Shown here: in pieces, positions 1 through 6,116 of the stretch
Numbering within the stretch: position 1 is the first letter of the stretch
Layout: each line of letters starts with the position of its first letter
From: Gammaproteobacteria bacterium
Lineage (GTDB): Bacteria; Pseudomonadota; Gammaproteobacteria; DSM-16500
Assembly (NCBI GenBank): GCA_013287235.1
Contig: JABDEF010000049.1
Coordinates: 1,439-9,973, forward strand
DNA: 8,535 nucleotides
Reading direction: 5' to 3'
The notes under the pieces: model-generated
Database searches by the model: none
Seen by the model: the letters and a program-made list of their open reading frames with translations, nothing else
What the model was told of the DNA's origin: nothing
Made by a program: the position numbers and the translations under genes

Positions 1-642
1 ATTCAGGACAGAGAAAAAGCCATTACATTTTGCAAATCCATGGCAGAATTTTTATTATTAAAAGAACCGCATCATTCATATATAAAAATAAGTAATAAAT
101 ATTCTATTGCTTCGACAATCGAAAATTTATTTTTTTCCTTGGGAGATAATCGTTTTGATTTATTAAAATTAGCAGATGATTATGCTGTAAAAGGTGAAAA
201 AGATTCTTGTATTTGCGCCATGTTTTTATATAACAGAATATTAAATAAGTGTACAGTATCTGCGTTTACAATTATTGATGATGAATTTTCATTAGATGAC
301 TTATTACGAATAAGATTCTCTTTAGCTATTCAACACATCGTAGCTGATAAATATGATGTAAGAAGCAATATAAATTATCGGGGACGTGGATTATTTGCTG
401 CACAAAATATTTTATTATTTACCTCTTATGTAAAAAGTCCTTATGAAGGAATATTTAGACGTGCGTACTCTTTTATCGATCATAACAATCCTGGTTTTGG
501 AAATTGCGATTATCTGCCTGTAATCAGTGAAAAAAATCCGTCCGATAGTCGTCTAATAAAAGGATTAGAATATTTTAAAAAGGAATTAATTTCTAAAATA
601 GATGAAAATTTATCAGAGAAAACACATGGTTTTAGAAGATAA
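1..642 (+). CDS. Hypothetical protein, 5' end outside the window
   Basis: I do not recognise this protein. The frame is open from base 1, with 13 codons before the first ATG at position 40. That ATG has no Shine-Dalgarno sequence in front of it, so the true start most likely lies to the left of the window and about 213 residues of the C-terminal part are visible. The visible part looks soluble and mainly helical, with no convincing membrane segment. A stretch around KLADDYAVKGEKDS followed by AMFLYNRILNK loosely recalls a TPR/Sel1-type helical pair, but one weak match is not enough to name it. The tail is charged and rich in Lys and Glu, ending in HGFRR. No operon partner is visible: the next secure gene starts about 245 bases downstream. 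Confidence 0.7.
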   Translation: MQDREKAITFCKSMAEFLLLKEPHHSYIKISNKYSIASTIENLFFSLGDNRFDLLKLADDYAVKGEKDSCICAMFLYNRILNKCTVSAFTIIDDEFSLDDLLRIRFSLAIQHIVADKYDVRSNINYRGRGLFAAQNILLFTSYVKSPYEGIFRRAYSFIDHNNPGFGNCDYLPVISEKNPSDSRLIKGLEYFKKELISKIDENLSEKTHGFRR

Positions 643-678
643 AATGTTCATTTCTGAATATTGATGATAAGGAATAAA

Positions 679-697
679 ACACTTGATTATCGAGTGT
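679..697. other. Hairpin in the 643-886 intergenic region
   Basis: ACACTTG (679-685) can pair with CGAGTGT (691-697) around a 5-base loop, giving a 7-bp stem with one G-T wobble. On the plus strand no T-tract follows, so it is a poor terminator for the gene ending at 642. On the minus strand the stem is followed by TTTTATT, the form of a weak intrinsic terminator, but no minus-strand gene leads into it. It could be an operator or an RNA structure. The role is unknown. Confidence 0.3.
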
Positions 698-708
698 AAA
701 GTAAATGC

Positions 709-870
709 ATGAACCTTCACTTACCGCCTATTACGATTGTCTTATTTAGCCACTGGATGAGATTTTCAGTTTTTTTCGGTGTTTCTGAAAGTGATTGGCA
801 AAAGATGGATTACTATTTGCCAGATATTCTAAAAGCAGTTAGGGACTATTTGAGCGCTATACAGCTATAG
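709..870 (+). CDS. Possible small ORF or gene remnant, 53 codons
   Basis: An ATG-initiated frame of 53 codons fills the second half of the gap between the first gene and the YkgJ-like gene, and stops at 868-870 just before that gene's ribosome-binding site. The product starts MNLHLPPITIVLF and continues with a polar, aromatic-rich half containing SDWQKMDYYLPDILKAV, which reads like a normal globular helical segment. No good Shine-Dalgarno sequence precedes the ATG. I do not recognise the family. It may be a real small protein, the C-terminal remnant of a lost gene, or chance. Confidence 0.25.
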   Translation: MNLHLPPITIVLFSHWMRFSVFFGVSESDWQKMDYYLPDILKAVRDYLSAIQL

Positions 871-886
871 CAAATAAGGATTACAT

Positions 887-1951
887 ATGTTTGATCAAAT
901 ATATAAGAAATTAATGGATAGATATGGCCATCTTGATATGAAAAATTTAGCTATAGAATTAAGGAAGGATGGGTTGGATGATTTCTCTGATCTTTTAGAA
1001 AAAAACCCAGATTTCATTAGTGAGATAGCTCATAAAATTTTTGGTGATTCAAATGATCTTGGCATCATGCCATCTATGGAGATACATGGAGTTCCGCTAA
1101 CTACAGATGATTCATTCCCATTTGACCATAATGCTTGTTTGCAAAAATGTTCTGGTGAATGTTGCAAACATAAAAATTATTTAATGATCACACTAGCAGA
1201 TATTTACAATATTATCTCTAGCCATGGTGCTAAATATTTTGGAATAAAAACAACGCGAGATCTTTTTGAGGGTAATCCACCTTTGTTAGAGTTATTTTAT
1301 TTGGAAGAATATCAACTCTATTTTCCCTATATTCGCTATCTTCCTGTTGGGTCTGTGGATATGACAACTCGCCCAGAAGATGCTCATGATAGTATTTGTC
1401 CTTTTTTACAACCTATAGAAACAGTATATCAATATTATGATATGGAGGTACCATCAGGAACATGTAGCGCTGCTATGGGATGTATGCTAATGAATAATAA
1501 ACCTCTTGTATGTCGCAGTTCACCATTGGGTATGATGACAGGTCTCAAAACAGGTAAAATTTCATATGAATATCTTCCACCAGCACGGGAATGTCCTGCT
1601 TGTGAATCTGATAAACAGGTTTTTGTATCCGATTATATGACCTCAATCCAGCTACCCCATGAAAAGGAACAACAAAGAAAATTTCATCGAATTCTGATGG
1701 AAAACCAGAAACCATCGCAACAGAATATGAATAAAGAAAAACTCCATGCTATAACAAAAGATATTTATAATATCGACGGTATTTTAGATCGCTATAATCT
1801 TAACGTAGAACATAGACCCAATCTCGACACATTAATAAGAATATTTTTTAAAGCTGTGCAGGGTGATTTTTCTGTATACTCAGATTTTATCGCATCTCTT
1901 GAAAAAATGGGCAGCAAAAAAATTACTAAAATCGATAATAGAGAAAATTAA
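887..1951 (+). CDS. YkgJ-family cysteine-cluster (putative metal-binding) protein
   Basis: This 354-residue protein carries the signature of the YkgJ / CxxCxxCC family (putative zinc- or iron-chelating domain, PF03692). Cys84, Cys88, Cys92 and Cys93 form the N-terminal cluster (CLQKCSGECC), followed by the usual T-x-x-DI segment near residues 102-106. Further cysteines are Cys171 (CPFL), Cys193, Cys199 and Cys209, the last in the family-typical KPLVCRSSPLG. A CPAC pair (236, 239) adds two more possible ligands. Family members are thought to bind a metal or Fe-S cluster; the lysine methylase FliB has a related cluster. The substrate here is unknown. The protein is longer than minimal YkgJ proteins, with about 80 residues before and 100 after the core, and shows no signal peptide or membrane segment. 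AAGGA at 876-880 lies six bases before the ATG and fixes the start. The stop overlaps the next gene's start by one base (TAATG), so translation of the two is probably coupled. Confidence 0.85.
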   Translation: MFDQIYKKLMDRYGHLDMKNLAIELRKDGLDDFSDLLEKNPDFISEIAHKIFGDSNDLGIMPSMEIHGVPLTTDDSFPFDHNACLQKCSGECCKHKNYLMITLADIYNIISSHGAKYFGIKTTRDLFEGNPPLLELFYLEEYQLYFPYIRYLPVGSVDMTTRPEDAHDSICPFLQPIETVYQYYDMEVPSGTCSAAMGCMLMNNKPLVCRSSPLGMMTGLKTGKISYEYLPPARECPACESDKQVFVSDYMTSIQLPHEKEQQRKFHRILMENQKPSQQNMNKEKLHAITKDIYNIDGILDRYNLNVEHRPNLDTLIRIFFKAVQGDFSVYSDFIASLEKMGSKKITKIDNREN

Positions 1952-2298
1952 TGACGCATAAAGAATCAGTTTGGATAACAAACAATGGCACTATGAGTGA
2001 TAAATCTGCCCGTGAAGAATTTGGACTAACACAAGATGAAATTATTCAAGGCATAAGGACGGGTAAATTACAATATAAAAAAAATAATATGCATGGAAAT
2101 CCTTACCTTAAATTAATCAGAAGTGAAGTTGAAAATTTTGTTACCAAAAAATACGGAAAAAATCATTTAAAAAAGAAAATAATTGAAAAAGAGCTAACGA
2201 ATATAAAAAAAGAAATAAATGCAGCAAAACGAAAAATATCAACATTAGAAAAAAGGAAAAATGAACTTTTAGATATCCTTAAAAAGGATGATGTATAA
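1951..2298 (+). CDS. Small helix-turn-helix / coiled-coil protein
   Basis: A 115-residue protein, second in the operon; its ATG shares one base with the stop of the YkgJ-like gene, which implies coupled translation and related function. Residues about 14-65 (SDKSAREEFGLTQDEIIQ, then GKLQY and HGNPYLKLIRSEVENFV) resemble the small helix-turn-helix / excisionase-like fold, in which a specificity helix is followed by a short hairpin. Residues about 70-112 are almost all Lys, Glu, Ile and Leu and should form one long coiled coil. The N-terminal part looks like a known conserved bacterial family, but I cannot give it a reliable name. It may be a DNA-binding regulator or an adaptor that dimerises through the coil and docks with the cysteine-cluster protein. 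No terminator is obvious directly downstream. Confidence 0.8.
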   Translation: MTHKESVWITNNGTMSDKSAREEFGLTQDEIIQGIRTGKLQYKKNNMHGNPYLKLIRSEVENFVTKKYGKNHLKKKIIEKELTNIKKEINAAKRKISTLEKRKNELLDILKKDDV

Positions 2299-2361
2299 TG
2301 TAGATTAGAGGAAGCTAGAATTGAGTTAATACTGTTCAATAAAAATGTTTATACAATGTTT

Positions 2362-2373
2362 TATAACGTTATA
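2362..2373. repeat. 12-bp perfect palindrome with flanking inverted arms
   Basis: TATAACGTTATA reads the same on both strands. It is nested in a wider imperfect inverted repeat whose outer arms are GTTTTA (2358-2363) and TAAAAC (2376-2381). It lies in the gap between the end of the HTH gene (2298) and the end of the decayed hydrolase (2397), where two converging genes meet. There is no GC stem or T-tract, so it is not a classic terminator. It could be a protein-binding site, or chance in AT-rich DNA. Confidence 0.3.
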
Positions 2374-2396
2374 TGTAAAACAGAATGAAAAAATCA

Positions 2397-2809
2397 TCAG
2401 AGTAATTTTGCCATCTGTTCAAAGCAAAGTTCAGCGGGTGAGAACGTGATTACATTGAGACAGGGATGAAATCCGATTTTGGGGAAAATATGTAATTGCA
2501 CCCTAAGTTTTTGACTTCGTCAGCAAAATCTATCATTGTCACCGCATTCCCATCTACCGCTGCTGATTTACCAAATCCCCATAAATCTATAGCAATCACG
2601 CGAAAGTGTTTTTTTAGCGTTTCTTGTTGAGGATCCCACAAACGTAAATCAGTGGGGAAAGCATGAATTAAAACTAGGGGTTTACTTGTGCCGCCGGTAT
2701 CTGTAAAAGAAATAAATTTGTTTTTTACAGCGGCAAAGGTATGAAATGAAACCGTTAAAATGATTGTGCTAAAAAATATCTTCAGTAATACTGTTTTAAA
2801 AATTTTCAT
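2397..2809 (-). pseudogene. Alpha/beta hydrolase, internally deleted and frameshifted
   Basis: The N-terminal part starts at the ATG at 2807-2809, preceded by GGAG seven bases upstream. This start gives a signal peptide (MKIFKTVLLK, a hydrophobic core to about residue 20, then FHTFA), so the product would have been exported. An alternative start at 2893 would add 28 polar residues before the signal peptide and is unlikely. Alpha/beta hydrolase landmarks follow: the strand and oxyanion-loop motif PLVLIHAFP (44-52) and VIAIDLWGFGKS (71-82). Homology stops near residue 102 (about 2504), before the nucleophile elbow GxSxG. From 2498, in another frame, a typical hydrolase C-terminus appears (QLHIFPKIGFHPCLNV...FEQMAKLL, stop at 2397-2399). 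About 100 or more residues, including the nucleophile, are missing. The usual catalytic-histidine motif GHxPxLE reads GFHPCLN. The reading frame from 2809 stops at 2450 after 17 non-homologous residues, so no active enzyme can be made. Confidence 0.8.
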
Positions 2810-2918
2810 TCTATATCTCCATTTTAAAATCATTTCCATGTTCGGACGAAAATACTTAAGAAAACAGATATTTTTATCCGATTCTATTTCCACAATATTT
2901 TAAGATAAAAATGATATA

Positions 2919-2944
2919 ATAAAAATACTAAGGCTAGTGCCTCA
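2919..2944 (-). terminator. Candidate intrinsic terminator of the 855-residue protein gene
   Basis: Read on the minus strand, TGAGGC and GCCTTA (2929-2944) form a 6-bp stem with one wobble and a 4-base loop, followed by GTATTTTTAT. It lies about 36 bases past the stop codon at 2980. The stem is short but the T-tract is good. A second, weaker hairpin (ACATT/AATGT) lies between it and the stop. Confidence 0.4.
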
Positions 2945-2979
2945 TCAACATTTTTTAGAATGTACCTACCAACAAAAGT

Positions 2980-5547
2980 TTATTTTTTTCGATAAGTTAG
3001 AAAGTTCTCATTTTCAAGAAGGTCACCCATAAAATTCTCCATCTCATCCAAAGTTGGAGTGGGAGGATTAAAATAAATATCATTCAAGTTTTCTGGCGTA
3101 TCACTGATATTATTGAGATCAGCGGACGTTGAGATCATATTGGAAATGATATCTGACGATTGACTAGAAGATGAACTCAAGCTTGAGCTTGAATAGGGGG
3201 ATTCATGCTGAGAAAATAATGCATAACTTTGAAGTTGAGCACTCTTCGTATTCGCATTGTTAAGATTATAGCTAGGATTCTCTGAAGCTAAATAAGATGA
3301 CGTCACATCAGAAATGGGAATCGAGGCTTGACTAGAAGATGAGCTCAAGCTTGAATTTGAATAGGGGTGCTGAGAAGAAGTTGACGAAAATAATGAATTT
3401 ATTAGAAGTGGAGAACTCTGTGTATTAATTACACCTTTTGGGCTGCTACTCAACATACCAGTATTGTATTTAGATGATAAAGAGATGATAACGGCATATG
3501 GATCATCAGAACAATCCGGTATTTCTTGTGATTTAAGAAGAGCCTTTATTAATGCATCAGAAATATCATCTATTATTACTTCTTTCTCTAGAAGAATTTT
3601 TACGAATATTTTTGCATAGGCAACGCTGATTTTATTTCTTTCAAAGTTGGATCCTTTAGAAAAAATATAGTCTATATAGTCTCCCTTTTCCAGACCCTTG
3701 TTTATTTCGTATTTTATTTTTTTTAATAAAATTTGGATTAGTTCCTCTTTATCTGCCTCCTTCAGAAGCTCAATTAAAAAAGAGGAAGGGAAAAGAGTTC
3801 TTGTACATTCTTTTTTGATTTGTTCTTGTGGAGAAATAACGGTATTTGACGATTGACTAGTAGAAACGTCAATTGGAGTGGAAAAATTCGGTATCAATCT
3901 CTTCTCTGCCGTTGTCAATTCTCTTTGAATGAGATGTTGTATTAATTTATCAGAAATATCAGGGTTTATTCTTGGTTCTTTCAGAAGAATATGTGCGATT
4001 CCTTGTGCATAAGTCGCTCTAATTATCTCTCTTGCGAGCTTGTTTCCCTTAGGAATATTGTATTTTTTTTTAGTTACTTTATTATTTTTTATCTGGCATT
4101 CTATTTGCGTACACAAATGTTTGATTAGATTGCTTTCATCTAACTCAATGGGGATATCGACAATAAGATTTTTACATTGCAATAAGAAGTTTTTTTGGGA
4201 AATATTCATAATATCCAACACGGACTTTTTTCCAGCTAATAAAAAATCTAAGCTTTCCAACTCTTGATCATAAGTATTTGAATTTTTCTTTACACCTTTT
4301 ATTTTCTTAGTAATGCTAGAGTGGGATATCTGATGAGAGATCGATAATCCATTTTGAGAAGATGTATTTATTTGAAGCGAAGTATTTAAATTTGGTTTAT
4401 TGTCTTGATCGTCTTTAGTTGGGCTCACTGGAGCAAAGAAATCATTAATAGGATAGGATGAGCTATTAGACGTGGAACTTGAGTCCGTTTGAATAAGGTT
4501 AACATCGTCAATCCAGTCAACTTGCGCAATGGAATCAATGGATGGACTATTAAAGATTGGGGTCGCATCGGAAACAGTAGATAATAAAGGACTTGAAACA
4601 TCAAATGACTGGGAAAAATTCGGTATTAATTTCTTCTGTCGGTCTGTCAATCGTCTTTTTCTTTTTCCTTTGGAGAAACTGGAAAAACGTTTTATTAAGT
4701 TATTTATTAATTCATTGGCATTTATTAATCCCTTGGAACCATCACGATTTATTCTTCCTTCAATCAGAAGAATATGTACCGTTTCTTTTGCATAAATTGT
4801 CCTAATTATATCTCTACTTTTTTGAATATTATATTTTTTCTTTTTTCCTGTAGTATCATTAGATATTTTTTTTTCTATTTTATCATATAACAGCTCAATT
4901 AGTTCGGTTTTTTCTAATTTATCTGGAATTGGTTTTTGTACACTGAAAATAATATTTCTACATTGCTTTTCGAGTGCTGCTAATTCACTAATCTTCATAA
5001 TCTTCAACAGAACATTTTCTTCAGTTTCTGAGAAATTTAAGCTTGCCAACCGATCAGAAGTAACAGTATTTGACGATTGACTAGAAGATGAGCTCAAGCT
5101 TGAGTTTGAATAGCTGGTTTGACGAGAACTCGATGATGCATTTTGAGAAGATGTATTCGTTTGAAGTGAAGTATGATTTATAGAAGTCTCTGCTTTCGTT
5201 TCAATATCAAAAAAAATATCATTAACCCAGCTCTCTAGATTATCTATATCGCTCCCAATCAGATTGTTAGGATTATTATAACCATCTGGGAAATCATTAA
5301 ATATTGGTGTGTTCAAACTAGAACTTGAGTTCGTATCAATAAGATTAGCATCATCAAACGCAGTGAGATCGCTATTATTGATAGGAATGAGGAGGTGGGT
5401 AGTACTCGATGATTTATCGTCTTTAGGCTTCGAAGGATCACTGGATTTTTCTGGTTTTTTCCTTTTTCTTGAATGTATAGTATTGTCAGACATAATCAAG
5501 GTAGAATCTGCAATATTTTCTGTGTTCAAATTGATTCGCGGTTGCAT
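2980..5547 (-). CDS. Large Ser-rich repeat protein with NLS-like and activation-like motifs, putative nuclear effector
   Basis: I do not recognise this 855-residue protein. Order of parts: a basic cluster (RKRKK at 27-31, continuing as a bipartite-like run to Lys45); an acidic/aromatic cluster (ESWVNDIFFDIE, 105-116); a serine tract (about 133-160); helical module A (about 165-319) with a second basic cluster KGKRKRRLTDRQKK (293-306); a second acidic cluster (VDWIDDVNLI, 343-352); helical module B (about 427-563), clearly homologous to A; a shorter module C (about 580-675); two more serine tracts (721-741, 784-798); and an acidic C-terminus (LDEMENFMGDLLENENF) ending RKK. There is no signal peptide and no membrane segment. 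Such composition is rare in ordinary bacterial proteins and common in eukaryotic nuclear regulators. It suggests a host-directed effector, perhaps sent out by a type IV system through its acidic C-terminus; this is inference. GAAGG lies nine bases before the ATG, and a sigma-70 promoter is close upstream. The gene is monocistronic. Met19 is a less likely alternative start. Confidence 0.85.
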   Translation of the reverse strand: MQPRINLNTENIADSTLIMSDNTIHSRKRKKPEKSSDPSKPKDDKSSSTTHLLIPINNSDLTAFDDANLIDTNSSSSLNTPIFNDFPDGYNNPNNLIGSDIDNLESWVNDIFFDIETKAETSINHTSLQTNTSSQNASSSSRQTSYSNSSLSSSSSQSSNTVTSDRLASLNFSETEENVLLKIMKISELAALEKQCRNIIFSVQKPIPDKLEKTELIELLYDKIEKKISNDTTGKKKKYNIQKSRDIIRTIYAKETVHILLIEGRINRDGSKGLINANELINNLIKRFSSFSKGKRKRRLTDRQKKLIPNFSQSFDVSSPLLSTVSDATPIFNSPSIDSIAQVDWIDDVNLIQTDSSSTSNSSSYPINDFFAPVSPTKDDQDNKPNLNTSLQINTSSQNGLSISHQISHSSITKKIKGVKKNSNTYDQELESLDFLLAGKKSVLDIMNISQKNFLLQCKNLIVDIPIELDESNLIKHLCTQIECQIKNNKVTKKKYNIPKGNKLAREIIRATYAQGIAHILLKEPRINPDISDKLIQHLIQRELTTAEKRLIPNFSTPIDVSTSQSSNTVISPQEQIKKECTRTLFPSSFLIELLKEADKEELIQILLKKIKYEINKGLEKGDYIDYIFSKGSNFERNKISVAYAKIFVKILLEKEVIIDDISDALIKALLKSQEIPDCSDDPYAVIISLSSKYNTGMLSSSPKGVINTQSSPLLINSLFSSTSSQHPYSNSSLSSSSSQASIPISDVTSSYLASENPSYNLNNANTKSAQLQSYALFSQHESPYSSSSLSSSSSQSSDIISNMISTSADLNNISDTPENLNDIYFNPPTPTLDEMENFMGDLLENENFLTYRKK
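3154..3197 (-). repeat. Serine-tract DNA repeat, copy 1
   Basis: About 43 bp encoding residues 785-798 (YSSSSLSSSSSQSS). It differs by two bases from the copy at 5071-5113, and its centre is the 12-bp palindrome CTCAAGCTTGAG. Confidence 0.8.
3328..3365 (-). repeat. Serine-tract DNA repeat, copy 2
   Basis: About 38 bp encoding residues 729-741 (YSNSSLSSSSSQA). It shares an uninterrupted 25-base core with the copy at 5071-5113. A fourth, short partial copy of the repeat edge (TGACGATTGACTAG) lies at 3847-3860. Confidence 0.8.
3523..5355 (-). repeat. Intragenic duplication: two full and one partial unit
   Basis: The 855-residue protein contains a long duplicated unit. Unit 1 covers residues about 65-319 (4591-5355) and unit 2 about 347-563 (3859-4509). 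Matching landmarks in the same order are DDANLIDTNSSS / DDVNLIQTDSSS, TSLQTNTSSQN / TSLQINTSSQN, QCRNII / QCKNLI, KKKYNIQK / KKKYNIPK, IIRTIYAKETVHILL / IIRATYAQGIAHILL, GRINRD / PRINPD and KKLIPNFS / KRLIPNFS. A third, more diverged copy of the helical core (580-675; 3523-3810) has ISVAYAKIFVKILL and DDISDALIKALL. Nucleotide similarity between units 1 and 2 is still visible, for example near 4767-4816 and 3983-4032, which points to a fairly recent tandem duplication. Confidence 0.8.
5071..5113 (-). repeat. Serine-tract DNA repeat, copy 3
   Basis: About 43 bp encoding residues 146-159 (YSNSSLSSSSSQSS), with the same central palindrome CTCAAGCTTGAG. Near-identity over nearly 2 kb of separation suggests recent copying or gene conversion. 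Confidence 0.8.
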
Positions 5548-5577
5548 ATCAAATTACCTTCGTTAAAAATAGCGCTA

Positions 5578-5606
5578 ATATTACACTAAAAAAGAATAAC
5601 TGTCCA
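5578..5606 (-). promoter_or_regulatory. Sigma-70-type promoter of the 855-residue protein gene
   Basis: On the minus strand TGGACA (5601-5606, one mismatch to TTGACA) is separated by exactly 17 bases from TAATAT (5578-5583, a good -10). Transcription would start near 5571, leaving a leader of about 24 bases that contains the GAAGG ribosome-binding site (5557-5561). Spacing and position are all as expected, so the gene probably has its own housekeeping-type promoter. Confidence 0.6.
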
Positions 5607-5686
5607 TTTTTTTGTATTTTTTAGGCAAGAAAATAAGGATCGCAGCAGATGATGGGCCCTGTGCTATGCGTTGTTACCTCGGGCTA

Positions 5687-5972
5687 CTATTTCATCCGTG
5701 CCACATATTCCATAAGACGCAGATTATTGCTTACTGCTTCTCGCAAAGGGTTATCAAAAGGGGTATAAATAATCACGCTTAAAAACGCATAAATTGTCGC
5801 ATCGATAGAGGTAGGTTTATTACCAATTACCTGTGGGCCCATGACGCGGGTCATTTTCAACGACTACTTTATATGGAATGCCCGTCATTTTTAAATACGT
5901 TTCGACCTTTATGCAAAACGGACTTAGGCTTGGTAACTCCCAACAACCAGGATATTGATGTAATGTAATCAT
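5687..5972 (-). pseudogene. Glutathione S-transferase-like gene, middle deleted
   Basis: The minus strand shows the two ends of a GST-fold protein in different frames. The N-terminus starts at the ATG at 5970-5972 and runs 46 codons: MITLHQYPGCWELPSLSPFC, then an IKVETYLKMTGIPYKVVVEN segment and DPRHGP. This is the thioredoxin-like N-domain of the GST_N_4 / metaxin-like branch, with the typical SPFC-x-K-x-ETYL helix. It ends at GGGCCC (5835-5840). From 5833, in another frame, 48 codons give the C-domain end (NKPTSIDATIYAFL, then PLREAV and LRLMEYVARM), with the stop at 5687-5689. The middle, well over 100 residues of a protein usually about 230 long, is gone. Continuing in the N-terminal frame runs into a stop within a few codons. 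No active transferase can result. Confidence 0.8.
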
Positions 5973-6116
5973 TTTGAAATTCCATGCAATTTACGTAAAA
6001 ATTTTAAATGTATTTTTTCACTTCGAACGCAAAGCTGATAAAGTATGTCCAAACAAAAATGCAGATGCTTTAACAGCACGTGTAAATGATGAGCTTGTGC
6101 AATGCCTGCTGAAAGG

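Noticed and set aside
2810..2893. Upstream ATG at 2893 as the start of the hydrolase
   Set aside because: It would bury the signal peptide behind 28 polar residues. The ATG at 2809 has a proper GGAG and exposes the signal peptide.
4040..4267. Open frame of 75 codons antisense to the 855-residue gene
   Set aside because: It lies inside module B on the opposite strand. Its Phe/Leu-rich product is what the antisense of Lys-, Glu- and Asn-rich codons gives.
4529..4805. Two overlapping antisense frames inside module A
   Set aside because: They overlap each other and the real gene, and have no ribosome-binding site or recognisable content.
5309..5566. Antisense frame of 85 codons over the 5' end of the 855-residue gene
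   Set aside because: It lies opposite the start of a strongly supported gene and covers its ribosome-binding site; the product has no family features.
5576..5600. PmrA-type effector box (paired TTAATATT) upstream of the 855-residue gene
   Set aside because: Only one TAATATT-like half is present, and it is better explained as the -10 hexamer of a well-spaced sigma-70 promoter.
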